Source: Dyella sp. BiH032 (GTDB taxonomy: Bacteria; Pseudomonadota; Gammaproteobacteria; Xanthomonadales; Rhodanobacteraceae). Taken from it: a stretch of DNA of 64,000 nt. Below, one piece after another: positions 56,530 through 64,000 of this stretch. Where the stretch lies: assembly GCF_031954525.1 (NCBI RefSeq), contig NZ_CP134867.1:3782001-3846000 (forward strand), in the 5' to 3' direction. The translations under genes and the position numbers were made by a program. Each line of letters begins with the position of its first letter. Position 1 is the stretch's first letter. The notes under the pieces are model-generated. The model saw nothing but the letters and a program-made list of their open reading frames with translations, did not search any database and had not been told where the DNA came from.

Positions 56530-56907
56530 TTACTCGCCCTTCGCCTTGGCTGCAGTAGCGGCGGCGATGTCTTCCTTGATGCGGGCAGCCTTGCCTTCCA
56601 GGCCACGCAGGTAGTACAGCTTCGCGCCACGGACCTTGCCCTTGCGCTTCACCTGCACCGATTCGATGGCGGCGCTGTGCGACTGGAACACGCGCTCCAC
56701 GCCGGTGCCGTGGGAGATCTTGCGCACCGTGAAGGCGGAGTTCAGGCCGCGGCTGCGCTTGGCGATCACGACGCCTTCGAAGGCCTGCACGCGCTCGCGG
56801 TTGCCTTCCTTCACCTTCACATTGACCACCACAGTGTCACCAGGGCCGAATTCCGGCAGCTGGCGGGTGATCTGCTCGGCTTCGAACTGTTCGATGATCT
56901 TGTTCAT
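56530..56907 (-). CDS. rplS: 50S ribosomal protein L19
   Basis: 125 residues. Family pattern: [79 protein letters not shown] and [21 protein letters not shown] ribosomal protein at the 30S-50S interface. It is last in the conserved rpsP-rimM-trmD-rplS order, 50 bp after trmD. The C-terminal Ala/Lys-rich tail is slightly long. Confidence 0.98.
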   Translation of the reverse strand: MNKIIEQFEAEQITRQLPEFGPGDTVVVNVKVKEGNRERVQAFEGVVIAKRSRGLNSAFTVRKISHGTGVERVFQSHSAAIESVQVKRKGKVRGAKLYYLRGLEGKAARIKEDIAAATAAKAKGE

Positions 56908-56957
56908 GGCAACACCTATCTGATTTCAATGGCTGCGGTTACTGCTAGGCCGCATCG

Positions 56958-57713
56958 TTAGTTTGCCGCGTCGCGCTGAGCGTGTTCGCGGCGGAATTCA
57001 TCCAACAACGCCCGGGATTCCGCATCCAGCGTGCGTTGCACCAAGAGATCCGGACGCCGCAGCCAGGTCCGCCCCAGGGCCTGCTTCAGGCGCCAGCGGC
57101 GGATCGCCGCATGGTCACCGGACAGCAGCACTTCCGGTACGTCACCCAGTGCATGACGCACCGGCTTCGCGTAGTGAGGGCAATCCAGCAATCCGTCCGA
57201 GAACGAATCCTGTTGCGCCGACTGCGCGTCGTTGAGCGCCCCTTCCTGCAAGCGGCCAACGGCATCGATGATCACCGCCGCACCCAGCTCGCCACCGGAC
57301 AGCACATAGTCGCCGATCGACAGCTCTTCGTCGACCTCATGCGCCAGTAGACGCTCGTCCACACCCTCGTAACGCCCACAGAGCAAAGCGATTCGCGGCA
57401 ACTTCGCCAGCGCCTCCACCCTGCCCTGCGTCAGCCTCGCACCTTGCGGGCTGAGGTAAATCACGTGCACCGGCTCCGGTGCCGCCTCGCGCACGGCCTG
57501 GAGCGCCGCGCGCAGAGGATCGATCAACATCACCATGCCGGGCCCGCCGCCGCAGGTGCGGCCATCCACGGTACGGTAATTGTCAGCGGCGTAGTCGCGC
57601 GGATTCCAGGTTTCCACCTGCAACAACTCGCGCTGCTGGGCGCGCCCGACGACACCGACGGCGGCGCACTGGCGCACGAAGTCGGGAAACAGCGTGACGA
57701 CGTCGAAGCGCAT
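56958..57713 (-). CDS. trmD: tRNA (guanine-37-N1)-methyltransferase
   Basis: 251 residues from ATG 57713; the frame extends three codons to a TTG. SPOUT-fold signatures: [67 protein letters not shown] and [20 protein letters not shown], the trefoil-knot SAM site. It makes m1G37 next to the anticodon and prevents frameshifting. It lies 33 bp after rimM in the ribosomal block. Confidence 0.98.
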   Translation of the reverse strand: MRFDVVTLFPDFVRQCAAVGVVGRAQQRELLQVETWNPRDYAADNYRTVDGRTCGGGPGMVMLIDPLRAALQAVREAAPEPVHVIYLSPQGARLTQGRVEALAKLPRIALLCGRYEGVDERLLAHEVDEELSIGDYVLSGGELGAAVIIDAVGRLQEGALNDAQSAQQDSFSDGLLDCPHYAKPVRHALGDVPEVLLSGDHAAIRRWRLKQALGRTWLRRPDLLVQRTLDAESRALLDEFRREHAQRDAAN

Positions 57714-57746
57714 GACCCTCAAACTCCAGCTGCGGCGGAACCGCCG

Positions 57747-58262
57747 TCAGAATTCAGGATCCCAGTCCACCACCATGCGTCCGCCGGACAGATCCACCGA
57801 ACGCACGTAAGAACCCTGGACGAAGGGAATCAGCCGCTCACGCTCGCCGTCCCTCACTACCACGACATCGTTGGCCCCGGTGGCGAACAGGTGACTGACC
57901 CGCCCCAGCACCACGTTTTCCGTGGTGACGACCTCGAGACCTTCGAGATCGACCCAGTAATACTCGTCCTTTCCGGGAGGAGGCAGCTGCTCGCGGGCGA
58001 CGTAGATGTCCTGCCCCACCAGCGCTGCCGCCGCATCACGACCGTCTATGCCGGGCAATTGGGCGATGAGCCCTTTGCCTTGCGGACGACCCTTGACCCC
58101 TTCCACTTCCGTTTCCTCGCCCGGCGCCGCACTGAGCAGCCAGGGCTGGTACCGGAAAATCTGGGTGCGGGGCTCGGTCCAGGATTCGACCTTGAGCCAG
58201 CCCTGCACTCCGAACAGCCCGACGATGCGTCCTACCAGGACGCGCCGACCGGCTGCACTCAT
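57747..58262 (-). CDS. rimM: Ribosome maturation factor RimM
   Basis: 171 residues from ATG 58262, two bases after the rpsP stop. N-terminal RimM barrel ([20 protein letters not shown] and WTEPRTQIF), then the PRC-like barrel ([58 protein letters not shown]). It helps 30S head assembly around S19. Length and order are standard. [20 protein letters not shown] is the central linker. Confidence 0.97.
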   Translation of the reverse strand: MSAAGRRVLVGRIVGLFGVQGWLKVESWTEPRTQIFRYQPWLLSAAPGEETEVEGVKGRPQGKGLIAQLPGIDGRDAAAALVGQDIYVAREQLPPPGKDEYYWVDLEGLEVVTTENVVLGRVSHLFATGANDVVVVRDGERERLIPFVQGSYVRSVDLSGGRMVVDWDPEF

Positions 58263-58264
58263 AC

Positions 58265-58522
58265 TCAGGCGGCAGCCTGCTGCTTGCCGGCTTCCTTCAC
58301 CAGGGCGGCGACCTTGTCGCTCAGCTGGGCGCCCTTGGACACCCATTCCTGGATGCGCGTGACGTTCAGCTCGAGACGCTTGTCCTTGCCCGAGGCGACC
58401 GGGTTGTAGAAGCCCACGTTCTCGATGTTGCGGCCTTCACGCGCGCTGCGCGAGTCGGTGACGATGACGTGGTAGAACGGACGGCCCTTGGCGCCGCCGC
58501 GCGAAAGACGAATCTTGACCAT
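58265..58522 (-). CDS. rpsP: 30S ribosomal protein S16
   Basis: 85 residues from ATG 58522. [20 protein letters not shown] with [20 protein letters not shown] is the S16 signature. It stabilises the 30S body. An upstream frame extends to 58690 but is not sensible. It follows ffh by 136 bp, which must contain a promoter or processing site for the ribosomal part of the block. Confidence 0.98.
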   Translation of the reverse strand: MVKIRLSRGGAKGRPFYHVIVTDSRSAREGRNIENVGFYNPVASGKDKRLELNVTRIQEWVSKGAQLSDKVAALVKEAGKQQAAA

Positions 58523-58658
58523 AAGTAAAAAGCTCCGGAATCGCCGGCTGCGCCGGCAGCACGCCCGGGCACGGGCGCGGTAAACGCGGCATTTTAGAGA
58601 GAAAACCGCAAAAAGGGAATAGGCGGCGCGCTCGTCGACGGCACGCCCGCCACCCCGC

Positions 58659-60038
58659 TCAGCGCATGGGCGGCAGGCCGCCCATGCCACCCATGCCCTT
58701 CATGGCGCCGCGCATCTGGCGCAGCAGCCCCTTGCTGCCGCCCTTGGACAGCTTGGACATCATCTTTTCCATCTGCATGTACTGCTTCAGCAGGCGATTC
58801 ACGTCGGCCGGCTGGGTGCCCGAGCCGCGGGCCACGCGGGCGCGGCGGGAGCCGTTCAGCAGGTCAGGGTGGCGACGCTCCTTCTTGGTCATCGAACTGA
58901 TGATGGCCACCATCCGCTTGATCTCGCCGTCGTTGACCTTGGACTTGACGCTCTCGGGGAGGCCCGAGACGCCAGGGAGCTTGTCCATCAGGCCGGCCAG
59001 GCCGCCCATGTTGGACATCTGCTCGAGCTGGTCGCGCATATCGTTGAGATCGAAGCGCTTGCCCTTGATGACCTTCTCGGCCAGCTTCTGCGCCTTTTCC
59101 TGGTCGACCTTGCGCTCGACCTCCTCCACCAGCGACAGCACGTCGCCCATGCCCAGGATGCGCTGCGCGACGCGATCCGGGTGGAACGGCTCCAGGGCGT
59201 CGGTCTTTTCGCCGGCGCCGAGGAATTTGATCGGCCGGCCGGTAACGTAGCGCACCGACAGCGCGGCGCCACCGCGAGCGTCGCCATCGGTCTTGGTCAG
59301 CACCACACCGGTGAGCGGCAGCGCCTCGGCGAAGGCCTTCGCGGTGTTGGCCGCGTCCTGGCCGGTCATCGAATCGACCACGAACAGGGTCTCGACCGGA
59401 GTGATCGCGGCGTGCAGCGCCTTGATCTCGGCCATCATGGCCTCGTCGACATGCAGGCGGCCAGCGGTGTCCACCAGCAGCACGTCGACCACTTCACGGC
59501 GGGCGGCAGCGATTGCGCCCTTCGCAATGTCGACGGGATTCTGGCCCGCCTCGGACGGGAAGAACTTCACGCCCACCTGCTCGGCCAGCGTGCGCAGCTG
59601 CTCGATGGCGGCCGGACGATAGACGTCGCAGCTCACCACCATCACCTTCTTTTTCTTGCGCTCGGTGAGGAAGCGGGCCAGTTTCGCGACGGTGGTGGTC
59701 TTGCCCGCGCCCTGCAAGCCCGCCATCAGCACCACGGCCGGCGGCTGCTGCGCGAGGTTCAGCTCGCTGTTGGCGGTGCCCATCACTGCGGTCAGCTCGT
59801 CGCTGACCACCTTCACCAGGGCCTGGCCCGGGCTCAGGCTCTTGAGCACTTCCTGGCCGACGGCGCGCACCTTCACGCGCTCGATCAGTGCCTGCACCAC
59901 CGGCAGGGCGACGTCGGCCTCCAGCAGGGCGATGCGCACCTCGCGCAACGACTCGCGGATGTTTTCCTCGGTCAGGCGGCCGCGGCCGCGCAGGCGGTTG
60001 ACGGTGGCGGAGAGGCGTTGGCTGAGCGACTCGAACAT
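58659..60038 (-). CDS. ffh: Signal recognition particle protein Ffh
   Basis: 459 residues from ATG 60038 ([20 protein letters not shown]). N domain, then the GTPase with P-loop [55 protein letters not shown] and [20 protein letters not shown]. The methionine-rich M domain ends with [20 protein letters not shown] and [16 protein letters not shown] and binds 4.5S RNA and signal sequences. The 4.5S RNA gene is not in the window. Confidence 0.98.
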   Translation of the reverse strand: MFESLSQRLSATVNRLRGRGRLTEENIRESLREVRIALLEADVALPVVQALIERVKVRAVGQEVLKSLSPGQALVKVVSDELTAVMGTANSELNLAQQPPAVVLMAGLQGAGKTTTVAKLARFLTERKKKKVMVVSCDVYRPAAIEQLRTLAEQVGVKFFPSEAGQNPVDIAKGAIAAARREVVDVLLVDTAGRLHVDEAMMAEIKALHAAITPVETLFVVDSMTGQDAANTAKAFAEALPLTGVVLTKTDGDARGGAALSVRYVTGRPIKFLGAGEKTDALEPFHPDRVAQRILGMGDVLSLVEEVERKVDQEKAQKLAEKVIKGKRFDLNDMRDQLEQMSNMGGLAGLMDKLPGVSGLPESVKSKVNDGEIKRMVAIISSMTKKERRHPDLLNGSRRARVARGSGTQPADVNRLLKQYMQMEKMMSKLSKGGSKGLLRQMRGAMKGMGGMGGLPPMR

Positions 60039-60132
60039 GGCGGAGTACGGCGAGGGGAAAGTGGCCAAGTATAGCGGAGAGCGCTTTGACCGCATTCACC
60101 TGCCACGAGGGGCTGTGAGACACTCGCGCGCC

Positions 60133-60930
60133 ATGGCTATCCACCTCCTCTCCCTGCTCGCGATCGCGCTCTACCTTGCCGCAGCGGGGGGATTGGCTCG
60201 ACCGCTGCTGGGCGGCGGGCAGCCGCTGAACAAGTCCGCCCTGGGCCTGGCCGGCATGGCGGTGCTGATTCACGCAGGCATTCTGCTGGGCATCCATCGC
60301 GGCTCGGTGGATCTGCATTTCTTCGCCGCGCTATCGCTGGTTGCTTGCGTGGTCTCGGCGTTGACCTTGGTGGTCAACGTCACGCGCCCCGTCGCCGCCC
60401 TGGGCGTGATCGTGTTCCCCCTGACGGCACTGCTGCTGGGCGCGGATGCTTATCTGGCTCCCGCCACCGCTCCCTTGACCATGGGCTGGCAGATCAAGCT
60501 GCATGTGACGGTGGCCCTGCTCGCCTTCAGCGTGTTGTCGATCGCCGCGGTACTGGCGATCCTGCTTGCCATCCAGGACCGGACCCTCCGGCACAAGCAG
60601 TTCGGCACGTGGCTGCGCGCGCTGCCGCCGCTGACCCTGACCGAGACATTGATGTTCCGTCTCATCGGCACCGGCTTCGCCCTGCTCACACTCACCTTGC
60701 TGACCGGCGCACTGTTCGTGGGCGATCTGTTCGGCCAGCACCTGATCCACAAGACCGTGCTGTCGATCGTCGCCTGGCTGGTGTTCGGCGCGCTGCTGTT
60801 CGGGCGCTGGCGCTACGGCTGGCGCGGCCGCCGCGCGGTAAACCTCACCCTGACCGGCATGGCCGTGCTCCTGCTTGCCTTCTTCGGCACCAAGGCGGTG
60901 CTGGAGCTGATCCTGCACCGCACTGCCTGA
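60133..60930 (+). CDS. CcsA/YpjD-like cytochrome c assembly membrane protein
   Basis: 265 residues from ATG 60133 with about eight membrane helices. Family pattern: MGWQIKLHVTVALLAFSVLS, IAAVLAILLAIQDRTL with LPPLTLTETLMFRLIGTGFA, and the C-terminal HKTVLSIVAWLVFGALLFGR. Related CcsA proteins bind heme for cytochrome c maturation; members beside ffh (YpjD) are of uncertain role, though His residues that could ligate heme are present (WQIKLH and LIHKT). It is divergent from ffh across 94 bp and 16 bp before the GST gene. Confidence 0.88.
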   Translation: MAIHLLSLLAIALYLAAAGGLARPLLGGGQPLNKSALGLAGMAVLIHAGILLGIHRGSVDLHFFAALSLVACVVSALTLVVNVTRPVAALGVIVFPLTALLLGADAYLAPATAPLTMGWQIKLHVTVALLAFSVLSIAAVLAILLAIQDRTLRHKQFGTWLRALPPLTLTETLMFRLIGTGFALLTLTLLTGALFVGDLFGQHLIHKTVLSIVAWLVFGALLFGRWRYGWRGRRAVNLTLTGMAVLLLAFFGTKAVLELILHRTA

Positions 60931-60946
60931 GCCAAGGAGACCGCAC

Positions 60947-61555
60947 GTGAAGCTGATCGGCATGCTGGATTCCCCCTTCGTACGCCGCGCGGCGATCACG
61001 CTGAAGCTCAAAGGCCTGCCGTTCGAGCACCTATCGCTGTCGGTGTTCCGCAACTTCGACGAGTTCCAGTCCATCAACCCGCTGGTGAAAGCTCCCACGC
61101 TGGTCGGCGACGATGGCTGGCAGCTGGTCGATTCCACGCTGATCATCGATTGGGCCGAAACCGCCGGCTCCGGGCCCAGCCTGATGCCATCCGACCCGGC
61201 GGCTCGGCTGCGGGCGCTGCGCCTGACCGGACTGGCTTTGATCGCCGCCGAGAAAAGCGTGCAGATCGTATACGAGGGCAAGCGCGCCGAGGATCGCCGC
61301 GACGCCGGCTGGCTCGCCCGCGTCCAGGGACAGCTGAAGGCTGCCTGCTCGGAGCTCGAGCGCGAGGCGGCCGGAAGCGATGACTGGCTCGTCGGTGATG
61401 CGCTCACGCAGGCCGACATCACGACCGCCGTGACCTGGCGCTTCACCCAGCTGATGCAGCCCGAGCTGATCCGGCCGCACGACTACCCGGCCCTGGCCGC
61501 GCATTCGGCCCGCGCCGAACAGCTGCCCGCTTTCGTCGAGCTGCCGCCCATCTGA
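60947..61555 (+). CDS. Glutathione S-transferase family protein
   Basis: 202 residues. N-terminal thioredoxin fold: MKLIGMLDSPFVRRAAITLK (Ser9 at the usual catalytic position), NPLVKAPTLVGDDGWQLVDS with the cis-Pro and the Ser that binds glutathione. The C-terminal helical domain has WLVGDALTQADITTAVTWRF. It conjugates or reduces electrophiles with glutathione. Close to the CcsA-like gene and preceded by AAGGAG, so the pair may share a transcript. Confidence 0.92.
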   Translation: MKLIGMLDSPFVRRAAITLKLKGLPFEHLSLSVFRNFDEFQSINPLVKAPTLVGDDGWQLVDSTLIIDWAETAGSGPSLMPSDPAARLRALRLTGLALIAAEKSVQIVYEGKRAEDRRDAGWLARVQGQLKAACSELEREAAGSDDWLVGDALTQADITTAVTWRFTQLMQPELIRPHDYPALAAHSARAEQLPAFVELPPI

Positions 61556-61592
61556 GTGGCAGGCAGAGGCAGCGGCGCCATCCAAACGACAC

Positions 61593-63281
61593 TCAGGCGC
61601 GCTCCGCGGCCACGCCCTCCGGAACGATCTCCAGCTTGCGCACGAAAGCGCGGCGCGCCAGGTGATACGCCTGATCCGCACCGAAGAAGTTACGGCGCAT
61701 CTCGACGAGTTCCTCTTCCGCATACCGCTCGAGCGGTTTGCGGCGTTCGTCCTCCTCGCGCCGCGCCGCCTTGCGAGCCAGCTCTTCGCGCCAATGCCGC
61801 AGCTCGTTTCCGGGTGCAAGAATCGCCTCCATCGCCCCCGGCAGCTCGCTTCCCGCCATGACGCCGTCGACGAGGCCGATGCGCCTGGCTCGCGCCGTGC
61901 CAAGTGGCTGCAGGGACTCGGTCAACAACCGGGCCGCCGTTTCGCCTACGCGGCGCGGCAGCAGGTACGTCCAATACTCCGAGCCGTATAGGCCGCCCAT
62001 GCCTTTGTAATGCGGATTGAGCACGATGCCCTCGCGGGCGTACACCAGGTCCGCGGCAAGCGCGAGGATCACGCCGCCGGCACCCGCATTGCCGCGCATC
62101 AACGCAACCGTGCGCTTGTCATGCGTGAGCACGATTTCGCGCACTAGTGCATTCATCGCCAGGATGTTGCCCCAGGACGCCTCGGCTGGGTCGCGCGATG
62201 CCTCGATCGCATTGAGGTCGATGCCGTTCGACCAGAAATCCTCGCCGCCGCACAGCACGAGAGTGCGGGTCGGACGCGCACGCGCATGACGGTAGGCAGC
62301 CAGCAGCCGCTCGAGCGCCTCGGTGCCCATCGCGCCGTTGAGGAAGTCGAAATGCAGATAGCCATTATGACCGCGCTCGCGGTACCGGATCGGCTGCCAT
62401 GTAGACCCCGAGGGGCGAGCATCCGCGGCCAAGGGAAGCTCGGGCACACCCATCAGACGGTCGGCCAGCACCTGCGCGGCTGGCAGCTTGATGTCGTAAC
62501 GCGGGTCGTCGGCCGATAGCCCCTGGCGTCGGCGGAGATGGCTGATCCATATCGCGCCATCGGCACAGGCCACGCACACCGCGCCGTCGCGCTGCGCGAG
62601 CAGCCGGCCAGGCTTGCCGCGCAACTTCGCTTCGGCATGTACGCCGTACAACCTCGCCTTGACGCCACCGAGCGACGCCAGCAGCCCCGGCGCGCTGTCG
62701 GCGGAACGGATGTGGCGCAGCACCTGTTCGACAGGCCCGTCCCAATCGATCTGCCGATCGGACTGCCGGCACGGCGGCCGTTCGCGTCCGCGATGTGGGG
62801 ACGGCTCGTCGAAGGGTGGACGCTGTCCGCGTTGATATCGCTCCAGCGCCTCGCGGATCGCCACCATCGCTGCGTCGGTGGTTTCCCGCCGATAGATCGC
62901 GCTCTTGCTGGCCTCGCGCAGCGGGAATTCGCGATGCGCCAATACCGGCCCGCCGTCCAGCTCGTCGCGCGCTTCCAGCACGGTGACACCCCAGGCGGAT
63001 GCTCCCTCCAGGACCGCCCAGTCCAAGGCAGAAGGCCCGCGGTCTCCGGGAATGCCCGGGTGCACGATCAGGCACGTATAGCGTTGCCAGACGCTGGCGG
63101 GTATCGCCGATTTCAGCATCGGCGCGAGGATCAAGTCGGGTCGGAAGCGCTGCGCTGCGGCTTCCATCTGTGTACCGTCGGCGACTTCCGCGATGTCCAG
63201 GTGATGCCCCAGTTCCTCCAGCTCGACCTGTGCGCGCTGGGACAATCCATTGTGACGCGTAGACAGAAACAGGATCCGCAT
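61593..63281 (-). CDS. HypX/HoxX-like protein (formyltransferase + enoyl-CoA hydratase domains)
   Basis: 562 residues from ATG 63281 after AAGGAGAG. Domain 1 (about 1-270) is formyltransferase-like: RILFLSTRHNGLSQRAQVEL, CLIVHPGIPGDRGPSALDWA and DELDGGPVLAHREF. Domain 2 (about 330-530) is crotonase-like: TLVLCGGEDFWSNGIDLNAI, NAGAGGVILALAADLVYARE and NPHYKGMGGLYGSEYWTYLL. HypX makes CO from a formyl group for the active site of aerobic [NiFe] hydrogenases. No hydrogenase or other hyp gene is in the window, so its partner must lie elsewhere or it has another role. Confidence 0.9.
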   Translation of the reverse strand: MRILFLSTRHNGLSQRAQVELEELGHHLDIAEVADGTQMEAAAQRFRPDLILAPMLKSAIPASVWQRYTCLIVHPGIPGDRGPSALDWAVLEGASAWGVTVLEARDELDGGPVLAHREFPLREASKSAIYRRETTDAAMVAIREALERYQRGQRPPFDEPSPHRGRERPPCRQSDRQIDWDGPVEQVLRHIRSADSAPGLLASLGGVKARLYGVHAEAKLRGKPGRLLAQRDGAVCVACADGAIWISHLRRRQGLSADDPRYDIKLPAAQVLADRLMGVPELPLAADARPSGSTWQPIRYRERGHNGYLHFDFLNGAMGTEALERLLAAYRHARARPTRTLVLCGGEDFWSNGIDLNAIEASRDPAEASWGNILAMNALVREIVLTHDKRTVALMRGNAGAGGVILALAADLVYAREGIVLNPHYKGMGGLYGSEYWTYLLPRRVGETAARLLTESLQPLGTARARRIGLVDGVMAGSELPGAMEAILAPGNELRHWREELARKAARREEDERRKPLERYAEEELVEMRRNFFGADQAYHLARRAFVRKLEIVPEGVAAERA

Positions 63282-63466
63282 GGCCCTCTCTCCTTGAGTG
63301 CGCTGCCTCGCACATGAGCGGCGATGCTGCCAGCGGCCGATGGCCACTTTCATTGATGCACCGCACAGCTTCGAGAGAAGGGCTACGGCAAGAGAACACG
63401 CCGCTTCGCTCTTCACCATCCATCGACACGCGCAGTGATTCCGCGATGGTGTCGTAACCAGAGCCG

Positions 63467-64000
63467 CTACCGGCAGGCGTCGATCGCCTGCGCGAGCCGT
63501 TCCACGCCGATCACTTCCAGTTCCCCTACCTTGCCCTTCTTCGGCGCATTCGCTTTCGGAACGATCGCGCGCTGGAAGCCATGGTGCGCCGCCTCCTTCA
63601 GGCGTTCCTCGCCGTTGGGCACGGGACGAATCTCGCCGGACAGGCCCACCTCGCCAAAGGCGATGGTCTTTTCCGGCAGGGGACGATCGCGCAGGCTCGA
63701 CAGCACCGCCAGCAAGACCGGCAAGTCCGCGGCCGTCTCCTGGACGCGGATGCCGCCCACCACGTTGACGAAGACGTCCTGGTCGTAGGCCGCAACGCCG
63801 CCGTGCCGATGCAGCACGGCCAGCAGCATCGCCAGGCGGTTCTGCTCCAACCCCAGGGCCACGCGCCGGGGATTGCCAAGCGAGGATTGATCCACCAGTG
63901 CCTGCACTTCCACCAGCAAAGGCCGCGTGCCTTCGCGCGTGACCATCACCGCGCTGCCCGACGTGGGCTCGGCGTGCGCGGAGAGAAAGATGGCGGAGGG
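63467..64000 (-). CDS. radA: DNA repair protein RadA, C-terminal part (continues beyond window)
   Basis: The frame is open to base 64000, and the last 177 codons are present. The segment AIFLSAHAEPTSGSAVMVTR with GTRPLLVEVQALVD is the linker into the Lon-like domain, then RRVALGLEQNRLAMLLAVLH, RHGGVAAYDQDVFVNVVGGI and FGEVGLSGEIRPVP. The ATPase core and zinc finger lie outside the window. RadA promotes branch migration and processing of recombination intermediates. Bases 63282-63466 between it and the HypX-like gene show nothing notable. Confidence 0.96.
   Translation of the reverse strand, partial: PSAIFLSAHAEPTSGSAVMVTREGTRPLLVEVQALVDQSSLGNPRRVALGLEQNRLAMLLAVLHRHGGVAAYDQDVFVNVVGGIRVQETAADLPVLLAVLSSLRDRPLPEKTIAFGEVGLSGEIRPVPNGEERLKEAAHHGFQRAIVPKANAPKKGKVGELEVIGVERLAQAIDACR

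Overview
The window is 64 kb of GC-rich, gene-dense chromosome from a gammaproteobacterium of the order Xanthomonadales; Rhodanobacteraceae (Dyella, Luteibacter or Rhodanobacter type) or Xanthomonadaceae fit best. The evidence is the N-acetylcitrulline route of arginine synthesis (N-acetylornithine carbamoyltransferase, N-acetylcitrulline deacetylase, fused acetylglutamate synthase-kinase), a DksA with a long Lys/Ala/Pro tail, a FimX-type c-di-GMP receptor and the ffh-rpsP-rimM-trmD-rplS order. Genus cannot be settled from the sequence alone. I found no tRNA, rRNA, CRISPR array or prophage.

Layout. 1-3.7 kb: a LuxR-type response regulator (cut by the window edge) converges on a transporter-like hybrid histidine kinase. 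4.3-9.1 kb: secreted PHB-depolymerase-type esterase, TonB-dependent receptor and divergent GntP permease, a possible uptake locus for hydroxyacid oligomers. 9.3-13.6 kb: secreted lipase, then a tightly overlapped operon of a secreted amidohydrolase, a DUF1801/YdeI-type protein and three GNAT acetyltransferases. 14-19.7 kb: SDR dehydrogenase, EfpL (YeiP), a possible structured RNA, a heme-oxygenase-fold protein with a TetR regulator and a 20-bp palindromic operator, and a FUSC membrane protein. 20.4-24.9 kb: two kynurenine-pathway genes (ACMSD and kynureninase) around a small secreted protein, then a phytase-like secreted protein. 25-28.4 kb: an unrecognised 573-residue protein and an IS30-family insertion sequence.

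28.5-40.1 kb is one minus-strand array of twelve genes: argF', paiB-like, osmC, argG, GNAT, argE', argB-NAGS, argC, argH, cupin, proB, proA. It is preceded by an arginine-rich leader ORF, an intrinsic terminator and three mutually exclusive pairing segments, which together look like a transcription attenuator. This and the repeat family below are the two most interesting observations.

40.3-64 kb is mostly core genes: cysS, sufE, dksA, yidD, pyrC, an M23 peptidase, folE2, a ubiG operon with a MupP/Gph-type phosphatase, efp with divergent epmB, a FimX-like protein, the ribosomal/SRP block, a CcsA/YpjD-like membrane protein, a GST, a HypX-like maturation protein and the end of radA.

Four copies of an approximately 400-bp dispersed element (near 3.8, 13.6, 19.8 and 26.9 kb, all in one orientation) fill the large gaps in the first 28 kb. 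They consist of nested hairpins whose arms change together between copies, so structure seems to be conserved. The fourth copy is split by the IS30-type element, with a 3-bp target duplication.
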